64,000 nt of DNA. Origin: Incurvaria masculella. Taxonomy: Eukaryota > Arthropoda > Insecta > Lepidoptera > Incurvariidae. Location of the stretch: assembly GCA_946894095.1 (NCBI GenBank), contig OX335654.1:18609687-18673686 (forward strand). The letters are read 5' to 3'. This document shows positions 1 through 10,339 of this stretch, piece by piece (the first letter of the stretch is position 1; the number at the start of each line of letters is the position of its first letter). The notes beneath the pieces were generated by a model, which saw only the letters and a program-made list of their open reading frames with translations, had not been told where the DNA came from and searched no databases. The position numbers and the translations under genes are program-made.

Positions 1-190
1 CGGTCAATTTTTCATTGTCGCTTCGACCATCTTTTCATCTAATGCGATGGTACCAACCCGGGCGGCTTTAGACCCTACCACCTATTAGGGGAAGGGGACC
101 TACAGTTTTACATGGATTCCGAACCATAGAGCACCTCGCATTCGTGACGAAATGCATTTATCGAACTCAGAAAGAGAAAGATAGCCATGC
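1..190 (-). mobile_element. SINE-A copy, cut by the window edge
   Basis: Read on the minus strand this is the 5' half of the SINE-A body: remnant of the tRNA-head downstream region (GTGC, AAGAGAAAG, TGCATTTCGTCACGAATGCG), then the GGTTCGGAATCCATGTAAAAC block and the GGTACCATCGCATT block. The tail lies outside the window and the tRNA boxes themselves are missing or degraded. It faces the 5S-headed copy that starts about 45 bases away. Confidence 0.8.
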
Positions 191-233
191 CGCGATGTCG
201 CTGAAAACATAAATTCACAACGATCCTTCCGAT

Positions 234-618
234 GTCAGACTCAATAGCCCAGTGGCGCGACCCTTCGGCGATCGCTCTCCGAAGTTAAGCAACGCTGCGT
301 CCGGTCTGGTCTTGGATGGGTGACCATTCGACTGTTGAGAGAGGCTGGCCGTGGTTCGGATTCCACGTTAAACTCTAGGTCCCCTTCCTTACTTACTAGA
401 TGGTAGGGTTAACCCCGCCCGGGTTGGTACCATCGCATTGGATGAACGATGGTCGAAGCGGCAATGGCAAATTGTCCGTGTTTTCCATCCAGTTCAATGT
501 AGCCGTGCGATATAAGGAAGGTCCTGGCATGGCACGTATTTCCCATGTGGTGTGTTGGGCTAATACCATGACGGAAGGTGTGGTATTAGCCATCCATGTC
601 CAGTCACATAAAAAAAAG
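234..618 (+). mobile_element. SINE-A copy with 5S rRNA-derived head, full length
   Basis: The head begins with a tRNA box-A-like TAGCCCAGTGG and continues into clear 5S rRNA internal-promoter sequence (CTCCGAAGTTAAGCAACG at about 276-293, then CTTGGATGGGTGACC at about 311-325). Downstream is the shared SINE-A body (GGTTCGGATTCCACG, GGTACCATCGCATTGGATGA, GTCCGTGTTTTCCATCCAG) and the tail motif TGGTATTAGCCATCCATGTC before an A-run. A 5S match plus box C argues for RNA polymerase III transcription through a 5S-type promoter. The same body occurs elsewhere behind a tRNA head. Confidence 0.85.
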
Positions 619-861
619 ACTGAAGGACTGTGCCTACCCCACGGCCGGCCGGCAGCGGCAGGCAGGTAGGCACCTACCCAGGCACCGGCGGGAGCGGGCG
701 GGGCTCCCAAGCAAGCCCAAGGGCAACCGCTCCGGAACGAGTTCTTTTTAGGTTTATTGAGTTGCCCGGCGTCACGAAGGGCAGCCGGTCATCGGCCGGA
801 GAAAGGGCCCGCCGCGGTGACATGCTGAGTGGTGATGACATCCATTTTGTGCAGCGACCAA
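619..861. other. GC-rich unassigned spacer
   Basis: GC-rich sequence with CCGGCC and GGCAGG runs follows the SINE tail. Short open frames exist on both strands but none has recognisable domains or splice context. No feature is assigned. Confidence 0.4.
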
Positions 862-1510
862 GGTAGGACGGGAGTGGCTACCGAAACGCATACGCACGGA
901 GGCAACGTAGCCACGAGTTAGTGGAAAACGTCTAACTACAGTTAGTGCGTTAGTGACTATTGATTTTGTATTTAATTTAGTTTTTATTTCTTGACTATAA
1001 TATGACATTTTTTATGCTATTTCCTGTATTCAATTTCTTTGTATAATATATGACTACTTGTTGATTTTTTTTAAATAATGATAGGTATTGACCTAAATTA
1101 TTTATAATTGATTTAAAAATATGGTATAGTAGAAAATATGTTCATTGTGTAATGTTGTATTCTAGATTTCAGTATACATTTTGTACATAGTTTTGCTAGG
1201 ACCCTTATCAAAAATGTTAGACGTTGTCTAAGTGTAACAAAGTGTACCTAAGGACGAATAAAGAATTTAAATTGAAATTGAAAAGTGCGTTTACGAATTC
1301 GGGACGAGCAACATCGAATGTTTGTGGCACTGAATAGCGTCCTGTGAAGTTCTTACGTGTTTTTGCGGGTTGGAACTCGAGAACATCAGTAGTGAGCAAA
1401 TTTACAAGCGAACTGATTGGCCGGCGCTACCGTAAATGTATGTGTTTTAAGTGAAAAGCTGCGCTGCCGCCATACGAAGTGGCTACGGTCGCCACTCCAG
1501 TCCTTCCTTA
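862..1510. repeat. Dispersed repeat J, copy 1, split by a LINE insertion
   Basis: Two blocks (about 862-951 and 1284-1510) match the sequence at 17050-17330 in the same order: GCCACGA, TTAGTGG, AAACGTCTAACT, then TACGAATT, GGGACG, AGCATCGAATG, ATAGCGTCCTGTGAA and an AAGTGGCTACG end. Between them sits a 332-bp retroelement tail that is absent from the second copy, so the second copy acts as an empty-site reference. The class of repeat J is unknown. Confidence 0.65.
952..1283 (+). mobile_element. 5'-truncated LINE 3' end with target duplication
   Basis: AT-rich sequence ends in an ATTGAAATTGAAA short-repeat tail. It is flanked by an exact 8-bp duplication AGTGCGTT (944-951 and 1284-1291) and interrupts repeat J, which is continuous at 17130. 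No coding sequence is left. A non-LTR retrotransposon 3' UTR is the best reading, from the tail and the target-site duplication. Confidence 0.7.
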
Positions 1511-1609
1511 GTCGCTTTTGGCTACTGATGACATAAATTTTGTATGTCTTGATGAGCAAAACAGTCATTTAACTTTACGTTTTGTATTTTTTTAAGAGGA
1601 CATATGACC

Positions 1610-1745
1610 ACCTTGGGACGACGACATCAAGTGCGTCGGCGGAAAGCAGTGGTTCCGTGCCGCTGAGGGCCGGGAGGACTGGAGAAAAATTGGAGATGCG
1701 TACGTCCAGCAGTGGACGCAAACACGATGACTGACTGACTGAGTG
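1610..1745 (+). pseudogene. LINE reverse-transcriptase C-terminus, RTE/R1-like relic
   Basis: Frame 1614-1730 encodes 38 residues plus stop. It begins W-D-D-D-I and contains KQWFRAA, a DWRKIGDAYVQQW segment and a TGA stop. This matches the conserved C-terminal tail of RTE/R1-type LINE polyproteins (W-x-DDI ... W...A..R..W...EAYVQQW). A TGAC tandem tail follows the stop. The fragment is bracketed by an exact 10-bp duplication ACATATGACC (1600-1609 and 1746-1755), so it is a dead-on-arrival 5'-truncated insertion of about 136 bp. The catalytic domains are absent. Confidence 0.85.
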
Positions 1746-1884
1746 ACATATGACCCTAAAACGAATCTATCCAATAAGCTTTCGTAACAATCCAAGAATA
1801 ATATCAATAACAATATGTGTTAATTTGACTGAGGCAACAGGCACGAGAAGATTTAACACAATGTTTTTCTATTATTTTTTGTTT

Positions 1885-2057
1885 CTACCTGTTTATTGTT
1901 ATAGCGGCAAAATATAGACACACTCTGTAAAAATTTCAGCTGCCTACCTATTACGGTTCATGAGATACCGCCATGTGACGGACGGACGGACGGACTGTCA
2001 GCGGAGGCTTAGTAATAGGCTTCCGTTGGCACCCTTTGGGTACCGAACCCTAAAAAA
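1885..2057 (+). mobile_element. CCGGCCAAG element, 5'-truncated
   Basis: Retains the family interior (GTTATAGCGGCAAAATA, ACACTCTGT, TTTCAGCTGCCTACC, a short GGAC run) and the 3' hairpin ending ACCGAACCCTAAAAAA. The palindromic 5' end is missing. Confidence 0.85.
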
Positions 2058-2831
2058 CATTTCATTATCGAATAAGAATCCTCTTTTCTATGATATTCTG
2101 ATTCAGCACCTAGAAATTAATATACAGTCCGGTGTCCAGAGCCCTCGTCATTGTTGACATGAAATTGAATGATGATTGGCTGTTAAATTAATTCATCATT
2201 GGATACAATATGCTTGTCTGGCATGTCAACATACAATACATCACAATACTCGTGCAGATACAGTCATCCAATTAAAGGAGAGAAATAAGTACTTCAATCA
2301 ATCAATTTCGTTACGCGGCAAAGCAATGCTGCGCCTCGACTGTGCATCTGCAGACTTACTAATCAACATTTCTTATTCCACTGCTTATCCTCGGAACAGT
2401 TATATCAGACATAAAGATGTCATCGGATTGATTAGGTACTAATAATCTCGGAATAGAGAAGAAATAATGAAGTCTACGCTCACTAATCTTCACACGAAAT
2501 GGACTCGAATCAGAAGTGCCGCGACCCCTACAGGAAACACTGCAGACACCAACCTGGGTCATCAATTCACTTCATTCACTTATTATCAAAACTACAAAGC
2601 AGCTGATGCTTGAATGTCGCCATTTTGTTCAATTCCCCATGTACTCGAGTAATCTTATACTTAATACTAATATTTATTAGTAGTATTTTTGACAGCTTGA
2701 AATACCGGAGTATTAGCGATGGTATAAAAGTTTATTAGTATGCAGCTAATACCCCATTCAAGAGTGTTGTGATGACGAAGGTGCTGACCACTTCGGACAT
2801 TATGGACTACCACTAGCTGCCAATATAGGAT
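2058..2831. other. No feature recognised
   Basis: AT-rich DNA with short open frames only. I see no repeat shared with the rest of the window and no exon with convincing splice sites. Confidence 0.4.
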
Positions 2832-3046
2832 CTGCTCCATGGTTCGGAATCCATGTAAAACTTGCCGAACATTTGCCGAATCGCCAATGAAAAATTATCG
2901 GTGTTTCTATCTAGGCCAATTTAGCTGTGCTCAAAAAGGAAAGGTCCTTCAATGGGACCTAATTCCTTTAGGGACTCCGGTGTGTTAGGCTAATATTACG
3001 GTGGGTGTGGTATTAGCCAACCATGTTCAGTAACATACAAAACATA
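2832..3046 (+). mobile_element. SINE-A copy, degenerate, head missing
   Basis: Starts in the body at CTCCATGGTTCGGAATCCATG, shows an internal deletion of the GGTACCATCGC block, and ends with GGTATTAGCCAACCATG and an A-rich tail. Many substitutions suggest an older insertion than the full-length copies. Confidence 0.75.
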
Positions 3047-3094
3047 AATTATGATAGAACGCTCGAAAGTGGAGTTATCTCCTAGCGGACTGAG

Positions 3095-3596
3095 GCTTCT
3101 GTCACCTACCCGGCAGAACTAACTCATCCGTGGGCAAAACCGTGCTTTTGCGCTCTGGGACCTTCTTTGTTTCAAAGAAAACACAGGCTCCTTGATGAGG
3201 AGGATGTTTTATTGGTAAGATTAACGAAAATTGTAATTACAAAACGACTTATAGCTAAAATTAAACGGCGACCGCTGTAGTCAAAAATCTAACAAAACCA
3301 AATTGATTATAAATCTTCATGAAACAAGCTATGTCTGATGACTCATCTTTTTAAGATTTTTTTATTTTATCGTTGAGTAATCCGCCTCCAATGTTATTGT
3401 ACGAAACGCGCGAAAAATTCGGACCTTTTAACTTAGAAACCATACACAATTTTACAATGCCAGTAGTCATGAGACATCTATGAAGTTCGATCAAATAAAG
3501 CTATTTTAAACAAAATTTTGGATCTCTGACAAGAAATATGGGCATGATCTTCTTTCCACGTTTACATGGGGAATTGAGCGGGAAGGCTCACCTTAA
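3095..3596. mobile_element. TTAA-MITE, left end degraded
   Basis: Shares the family blocks TTTCAAAGAAAA..CAGGCTCC, GTAAGATTAACGAAAATT, ACAAAACGACTTATAGCTAAAA and the right terminus GAGCGGGAAGGCTCACCTTAA. The right TTAA (3593-3596) is present; the left terminus is rearranged. TTAA flanks suggest a piggyBac-type transposase mobilised this non-coding family. Confidence 0.75.
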
Positions 3597-4418
3597 ATCA
3601 AACCTCACAAAATATTGCGTCCGCAGCTTAGATTATCTAAGCCCCTCAAAAATATTAGACAGGTAAGGTTAGCAGTAGATTAGCAGAAAGATTAGGTTTT
3701 TTTATGGTCCCGGCGTCCGTCCAAAGTGGCGAGCGTTACAAAAGTTAGTATTAATCTGGTGAATTATATGCTCGCCGTCACAAGTGACTCACATTGGTAT
3801 TAATAGCACGGCTGCGCGAACACAGGTGCTTTTGCGGTGTCTCGCTAACTTTTATTCCTGACTTTTTAATGAGCGTCCGATTGAATTTTAAGTAAACACT
3901 TCTTTTCAAGCTTTTGTTCAATGAAATGCAAACGAGTCGTTTTATTCAAGTGTCGCTAAATATAGCCGCCCGTTCCGAATTCAAACAGAAAATTATCTGA
4001 AGAGTGTTTTCCATTTTATGAACTTTGAAACAAATGCATTGTTTTAAGAGGTGGTAGGTTACCCCGTCGCAATGCTGCACTGCACGCCCGCTGCCGAAAA
4101 ACGTGGGTATAAGGGTCAGGGAAGGGATAGGAACCCACCAAACCTTGGCGTGACACGCGGTGTCTCTTCGCCCAGTGTCAGCTGGCTGAAGCGCGGCCGG
4201 TCGCACGCAACTCTCGTTGCACTATATGCGTTCTCGATGCACTTTGCACTCACAAGGCCCTCCACGACATGTAGGCTATCCTAAATCGGCTCCTGGCACC
4301 GAAAACACGTGTCGTTGACCTACAACGAACCGATCAGTCCCGCGCAAAGACTCGATTAAGAATGTTACAGCTACATAATCACAGACAAAACAGCAACATA
4401 CAATACAGCGCAACCAAG
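3597..4418. other. No feature recognised
   Basis: Includes a GC-rich patch at about 4070-4300 with overlapping short frames on both strands. None shows a known domain or splice-site support. Confidence 0.35.
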
Positions 4419-4526
4419 TGCTGGAATAATCTGCCTTCTCCGGTGAGAAATAAACTTTTCCTCGGTAGTTTTAGACGAGCGTGCAAGTCCTGGCTTCTTG
4501 CGCTCCAACGCGGAAAATCATTTTAA
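4419..4526 (+). pseudogene. LINE polyprotein C-terminal relic
   Basis: A 35-codon frame begins C-W-N-N-L-P-S-P-V-R, continues with LGSFRRACKSWLLALQRGK and ends with TAA. The WNNLP..VRN...SFR..CK.WLL pattern is the C-terminal signature of Jockey/CR1-type LINE reverse-transcriptase proteins. Upstream sequence (about 4310-4418) looks like the frameshifted continuation. No catalytic motif survives. Confidence 0.6.
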
Positions 4527-4639
4527 GTTATAAGTGGCGTTACACATTTTTTTAAATTTATTATATTATGTTAACCCTTTTGTGTGCTCCTAGGGAAGTT
4601 CTCTGTACTGCGAATGCCCCCTCCAAATGTTTTACTAGA

Positions 4640-5049
4640 CAATGTCCATAGTGTATGATTTGGTAAGATTTACGAAAATTTTAATTACAAAACGACTTAT
4701 AGCTAAAAGTAAACCACGACCGCTGTAGTCAAAAATCTAACAAAAACCAAATTGATTATAAATCTTGATTAAATAAGCTATGTCTGATGACTAACCTTTG
4801 TAAGATTTTCTTACGTTATCATTGCGTAATCCACCTCCAAAGTTTTTGTATAAAACGCGCGAAAAATTCGAACTTTCGGACCTTATAACTTAGAAACCAA
4901 ACACATTTTTACAATGCCAACGGTCATCAGACATCTAGTTCGATCAAATAAAGCTATTTTGAGCAACATATTGGACCTCTGACAAGAAATATGGGCGTGA
5001 TCTTCTTTCCCCGTTTGTATGGGGAGTTGAGCGGGATGGGCCACCTTAA
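4640..5049. mobile_element. TTAA-MITE, right portion
   Basis: Family interior from ACAATGTCCATAGTGTATGA through CTAGTTCGATCAAATAAAGC to the terminus GGGATGGGCCACCTTAA; TTAA at 5046-5049. The left terminus is missing, replaced by LINE-derived sequence. Confidence 0.8.
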
Positions 5050-6613
5050 AACCGCATTTTGTAAATAACTTTAAAATGGCAATGAATTTGATCTTCAAAA
5101 TTCATAACTAGAAAAGTTATATTATTTTCTAAATTATATTAATGGTTTGGAAGATAGATACAAAAATGTTGAGGGTCCCAAAATGTGCATTCTCCTTTAC
5201 CAGTTAGCATGGTACGAAATGCAACAACATAACGTCAAATTGTATCACGCACTTGCCTGTTCACGCATTGGGCTAATTTCTAATGGGAACCCCCCAGTTC
5301 GCAACTTACCGCCGCAATGTTCGAGTTCTGCGAAGCTTGGATTTCTTCTAGAAAGTTATTGGCACCGATCTGCATCAATGTGCAGTCGAGATACGCCCAG
5401 AATGAATGATTTAATATTTGAAACGAAATCGGTCACTCGAATGAGTTATGCTTTACAATTTAGTATTAGCATATTTTTGACGAGTAACGTCTTTCAAATT
5501 GTTAGTAGGGGGCCGCTCACTAAAGTCGCACCTAACGGAAATCCTCAATGGAAAAAAAAGTAGAACGGAAGTGTGTTTACAAAGGTATAACTTTATATAT
5601 ACGTATGTTTACCTTTTTTTTTCAATTTTTTTCATACAAAAAATTAAAATTTACGCAAAAAATTAATAATCATACAAAAAATTAAAAATACTATTTTAAA
5701 ATTGGATTTTTTTCTTGGCACCGACTCTTAGTGCACTCAACATGAGTATGAGTGCAGAAATCAAAATAGGATAAAGGGAAAAAATAATTTCGGACTTTAA
5801 CCAAAATCTGGCTTTAATTACAATATATTCAATTGTCCGGTACTTGTGTATTTCATAGATTTTTTGTGTGTGTTTGATTGGATCCCTCGATGGCTTGGAT
5901 TCACAATTGGACCAGGTAGGTGGCGCTTTTGTCTTGATCCAAAATGTTCGTTTTATGCCTCATCGATTTAGGAAGTTATGATATGCAACTCCATCGTGCA
6001 CAGTACCCAGCAGACGCTGGGCTAAGACAATACTCAAATGTTAAAAAATAAATTATTCATTTGATTCAAGGGTTGTATCTTATGTTCTGTTGCATCAAAT
6101 AATCTTTAAAGTTTTTAGCGCAATTAAAAACGGGAGAATGGGGAATTTAAATAAATAAATTTCTTGCGCGTTGGAAGCCTTGCATCTAATCATTATTTTT
6201 GTCTTGGTACGACTTAAATATTTTTTTTTAAAAGGTTTTTTAGAAAAGTTATTTCCATACATGCGATCGTTTCTAAAACGTAAATTACAGTGAGACGTGT
6301 CATGAATAGGACGTCGAGCTCTAATGGAAACCGCCAATCGTTACATTCCATATTTAAATTCGCCCAACATTCTCGGCCTCGCCATCAACGAATTCGATTG
6401 GTCGTTTTAAAATTCGAATGCATTTCGCGTCCACTCGTGGCCGGGCGCGGCTTCGGCCGGCCGGCGCCGCGGCGGTTTCTTGGAATTGAAAATATCCGAC
6501 GGTCGCTTCTAAATTATAATCTGATGCTTTTTTCCTGTCGGCAACTTTGTATAGATAACGGGGGAATGCTCGCATCGGTTTCGGGTTTCGTTAATTGTTG
6601 GAATATCTGCTGC
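5050..6613. other. No gene recognised; AT-rich with one GC-rich patch
   Basis: Contains A/T homopolymer-rich DNA, a 138-codon open frame at 5147-5563 with no recognisable domain, and a fragment at about 5780-5835 (TTTCGGACTTTAACCAAAA) also seen near 34110 and 43525. The CCGGCCGGCGCCGCGGCGG patch at 6450-6475 lies in no supported exon. Confidence 0.35.
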
Positions 6614-6981
6614 TGAGCCTGTAGTCCCAGTTGTCACCTAAATTGGAGTTTACGGCTAACCGGTCGACTGGCGTTTTCAAATGTATGCAGAAATTGAAGA
6701 GCGCGCGCAGTGGGCGTTAATCGAACTAACATTTGCTAGTCCGAGTTTGATTTGACAGCTTACTCAATGTTGCCGTAAATACGTCGACGTTGCCGTTTAC
6801 GCCGACTCCGCGTTTCCATACAAATCGGAAGTCCGAGTTTGACTTTGACAGCTTGAAGAAGTAAAACCACAGAATATCTACTAAAAACTTGTATGGAGTT
6901 TGAGGTTTTTACGGAAAACGCCAGTCGATCGGTTTGCCGTAAACGCCAATTTAGGTGAGACCTCGGACTGACTTCTCTGAG
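6614..6981 (+). mobile_element. CACCTAAATTGGCG TIR element, copy 1
   Basis: Long terminal inverted repeats: left GTCACCTAAATTGGAG then CGGTCGACTGGCGTTTTC; right GAAAACGCCAGTCGATCGG then CGCCAATTTAGGTGAGAC. The interior carries AGCGCGCGCAGTGGGCGTTAA and a repeated ACGTCGACGTTGCCG block. There is no open reading frame. Other copies lie at 17985, 21695 and the window end. Confidence 0.85.
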
Positions 6982-7252
6982 CCCTTACCGTTTGTGTAGG
7001 CCACAGTACCTTCAGAGTACACGTTTTTTTATCCGGTAGCGCCGGCGGAATATTCGTCGGAATATTGAGTTAACTGCGTCGTGCGTCGCGCGCCGCCGCA
7101 GCGGCTGGCCCTTCGCCCGAGGTCACAGCGGCCATTACCTAATCTAAACGTCCTCCGCGGCACGGTTCCGGGTACTTTTGCAGGGCCGCTTCCGCGTTCC
7201 GAGCGGCTGGGCTGGCCGACGATTGCGCAGAATACTTATGAACCTCGTGATC
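6982..7252. other. GC-rich segment, no gene assigned
   Basis: CpG-rich stretch (about 7075-7210) with an open frame on the + strand that is Arg/Pro-rich and resembles nothing I know. It could be part of an exon or of an unrecognised repeat. Confidence 0.3.
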
Positions 7253-7525
7253 AGATAGGGCAGTCTTTCTCAAAGTGGATAACACCCCCTTGTGGGCGCA
7301 GAGGCCTGCAGGGGGGCGGTAAAGGGCTCGGAGGAAATTAGGGGGCGATGGAAGTGGTTAGGGGGGCGATGGCTGATTTTTGTTTTCTTAATAATTTCAA
7401 TAATCAGGATCCTGCACTCCCTGCACCCCATTGCAGCTACATACAATCAGATTAGCTGTTTCCCTTATTTATTTATCATATTAATTCTGTAGGCAGACAT
7501 AATATTAATAACAACGATTGTAATA

Positions 7526-8452
7526 GGTCGGGGAAAAAGTCTTTTCGCATTATAGTATGTATGAACTTGTAATAAAATCTCTTTGGCTATACTATTTGTA
7601 TCTGGCTGGTTTTGGTATCATTGAAAGTTTAAATTTTAAAGAACATAATTCCAAATTCAAATTAGGAAAATGTGTGATTCTCATTTGTTTTTCGTACTGT
7701 CAAAATGAGTGAATCTAATGAAGAAATTCGATACATTTTAAAATTTTACTACAAAAAAGGTAAAAATGCAACGCAAGCCGCGAAAAAAATTTGCGATGTT
7801 TATGGACCTAGTGCAGTGTCTGTGAGAGTAGCACAAATTTGGTTTAAGCGTTTTCAATCCGGAAATTTTGATGTCAAAGATGCACGTCGCTCTGGTCGCC
7901 CTATTACGGATAAAATGGATGCTATTTTTGAAAAAGTGGAGCAAGATCGGCATATCAGTAGTTACGACGTAGCTGAAGAACTAGGAATTGACCACAAAAC
8001 AGTTTTGGCGCATTTGAAAAGAACTGGGTACACAAAAAAGCTCGATATTTGGGTACCTCACGAGCTCACTGAAAGAAACCTAATGAACCGGCTAGACCTC
8101 ACACATCTTTAGCCACTCAGCAAAAACTAAGAGAGTTTGGCTGGGAGGTGTTAATGCATCCGCCGTATAGTCCTGACCTTGCACCTTCAGATTTCCACCT
8201 GTTTAGGTCTCTTCAGAATTCTTTAGGCAGTGTCAGGTTAACATCACGAGAGGACTGCCAAAACCACTTGTCGCGGTATATTGATCAGAAGTCCCAATAT
8301 TTCTATAGCAATGGGATCATGTCCCTACCTACAAGATGGCAAAAAGTTATCGAACAAAATGGTACCTACATACTTTAGTTAAATGTAAATAAACCATATT
8401 AAAAAATGTTTTGAATTTTCTTAAAAAATGCGAAGAAACTTTTTCCCCAACC
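7526..8452 (+). mobile_element. mariner (DD34D) copy 1, internally deleted
   Basis: Ends GGTCGGGGAAAAAGTCTTTT and AAACTTTTTCCCCAACC are inverted repeats, each next to the TA target duplication. Length is 927 bp against about 1,280 bp for copies 2 and 3: roughly 350 bp is missing at about 8091, where AATGAACCG joins GCTAGACCTCACAC. The element sits inside a hAT element, so it arrived later. Confidence 0.95.
7705..8378 (+). pseudogene. Truncated mariner transposase
   Basis: The N-terminal frame (7705-8112) has the paired helix-turn-helix DNA-binding region and the WVPHELTERN linker typical of cecropia/Hsmar1-like mariners. The internal deletion removes the first two catalytic aspartates (the GDEKW and HDN motifs) and shifts the frame. 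The C-terminal piece (8148-8378) retains PYSPDLAPSDFHLF with the third aspartate and the RWQKVIEQNG end. It cannot encode active transposase; the intact DNA-binding part could at most make a repressor-like fragment, which is speculation. Confidence 0.9.
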
Positions 8453-8780
8453 TAATATATTTGTGTTTGTTGTAGAGACAGCACCATAACGGCTCTAATA
8501 ATTTATAGTACCTACTTTAAACTATAATTAAAACCTATCACACTTCATCAATTATTTTGCTAAATTTTATTTTATGAGTTTCGTTTAATTGTCCCCATTA
8601 GAACTCGGAAACAAGATATAATACTAAACTCATGTGGCACGCTATAAATAAAAAAAAATATTAAAGTCATGATTGCGGTTGTGATTTATAAGATGCGGTG
8701 AAACTAAACATATTTGGGGGGCTCTGCAAAATAATGGAATCTCAAGTGGGCGGTACACAAAATAAGTTTGAGAATCTCTG

Positions 8781-9079
8781 CGATAGGGCGTCGCTGACCG
8801 CCTCGTACATAACTAGGGGGCGATGCAATCCCCCAGTACCCCCGCGCGTAACAAAGCTTAGGATCCTAGAACCGTAGATCGACCTGCAAAGGATTGAGGA
8901 AAACTGCGACCTGTTTAAACCAGTTGTACAACTAACGCGTTGAGGTATTTATAGTTGTTACCGACCCGAAACATGAATAGACCAATAATAATAAATTGTC
9001 ATTTTGTCAAAGCAGATGCCGCGCCCCAAATTATCTCTCCTGGATTTTTAAAGGTTATCAGGGAATTTCTATCTTTATT
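8781..9079. other. No feature recognised
   Basis: Unique-looking DNA between the hAT element and a CCGGCCAAG element. No convincing exon. Confidence 0.35.
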
Positions 9080-9380
9080 AGGGTTCCGTACCCAAAGGGT
9101 GAAAATGGAACCCTATTACTAAGACTCCGCTGTCCGTCCGTCCGTCCGTCCGTCCGTCTGTCACAGGGCTGTATCTTATGAACCGTAATAGGTAGGCAGC
9201 TGAAATTTTCACAGAGTGTGTGTATTTATTTTGCCTGCTATAACAACAAATAGGTAACATTTTAAAATTATAAAAAATAAATGGGGCCCCATACAAAAAA
9301 CGTTATTTCTTTGTGTTAAATCTTGTACGATGGTACGGAACCCTTCGTGTGCGAGTCCGACTCGCACTTGACCGGTTTTT
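9080..9380 (-). mobile_element. CCGGCCAAG element, full length
   Basis: Minus-strand copy. The 3' hairpin (AGGGTTCCGTACCC...GGAACCCT as written on +) is at the left, a GTCC microsatellite follows at about 9130-9158, and the palindromic GTGCGAGTCGGACTCGCAC with CCGG is at the right before a T-run. Confidence 0.9.
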
Positions 9381-9724
9381 AGGTATGGGATTGTTCCAAT
9401 GTCATTGTCTCTTTCATCTCTTTCAGGAATCTTATTCGTATATGGTTGCTCTCAAACCATTGTACTCTTAATTTTCTGTAGGTGGTAGCATTTAAAGTGT
9501 AATATTATATAGTTTTTTTTAGCTGTAAGAATAATAATGTATTTTGTATTTTGACTCTTTGTTTACAGGTCACTGTAGTAGTTCATGACAGAAATAATCG
9601 TATTAAAACTAAATCGTACAGAGCTTTCACAACTTTTTCATGTTGCCACTGGAGTAGTGCATCGCTTTAAGGTCCCTACTTGCGGCGACGCTGGGTTCGG
9701 GTCTCCTCTTTCCCTAAAATATGG
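9381..9724. other. No feature recognised
   Basis: AT-rich DNA between repeats; nothing supported. Confidence 0.35.
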
Positions 9725-10099
9725 TTGATAGAGGCGATGGCTGTGTCCGGCGTGATGCTCGTGAACGGGTGCTGTTTGTGGGGACTGGCTTGCTCCAATT
9801 GGCAACATGCTAGATGGCGGGCATGGTCTTTAATAATAAACTGATATTTGTCATGAACTGTTGCATATGACATGAATTGTTGATTCTCGTCAATTCATAT
9901 TAATTTAGCGTGTTTATCTGTGAGTCTAAATACTTTTGTAAATTTAGACTAAGTGGACATTGAAAAAAAAAAACCAGCGGAGTTTCTTTCCAGTTCTTCT
10001 TCCCTGGGATTTCCCCGAACTGGCTAATGATCAAATATGACAAATCCGAATGCAGTGTACTGTCTATGGATGATGAATAAACAATAAACAATAAACAAT
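9725..10099 (+). mobile_element. Retroelement 3' end K, copy 1 (ATAAACA tail)
   Basis: Shares with 54820-55207 the blocks GGCGTGATGCTCGTGAACGG, TGGGGACTGGC..GCTCCAATTGG, GATATTTGTCATGAACTGTT, TTTAGACTAAGTGGAC, TCTTGCCAGTTCTTCTT-like sequence and a tail of ATAAACA repeats. Looks like a LINE 3' UTR; no coding sequence is present. Confidence 0.7.
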
Positions 10100-10339
10100 T
10101 GCTTCCCGTAACAGCGCCCCTTATTCAAAAGGCGGTAACTAGATATTAGGAACATGTGTAGTTACCGCCTTTTTAAGGAGGACATATCTATAAACCAGTG
10201 CACTTTCTTTGCAGATTCTTCTTCGCTGATCAATCAGTTTGTGACGGAGATGCGTCCAAAAAGTCCAAAACGTATGCTTCGCTATCAAAACTCTTATTAA
10301 GCAGATACTGAGGTGATCGAGTTCCATACCATAAATAAA

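Larger units (their letters stand above)
7261..8780. mobile_element. hAT-type non-autonomous element, interrupted by mariner copy 1
   Basis: Terminal inverted repeats CAGTCTTTCTCAAAGTGG (left) and, on the opposite strand at the right end, CAGAGATTCTCAAACTTA. Flanks carry a 7-of-8 target duplication, AGATAGGG (7253-7260) and CGATAGGG (8781-8788). CAG-starting TIRs with 8-bp duplications are the hAT hallmark. Without the 927-bp mariner the element is about 590 bp and has no transposase. A relative lies at about 53310-53445. Confidence 0.8.

Noticed and set aside
396..710. 104-codon minus-strand frame
   Set aside because: Lies within SINE-A. The same translation recurs at every copy (for example 30566 and 51327), so it is repeat sequence read through, not a conserved protein.
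5147..5563. 138-codon open frame on the + strand
   Set aside because: No recognisable domain, unremarkable composition, no promoter or splice evidence, and it begins in AT-rich DNA beside a MITE. A frame of this length can occur by chance.
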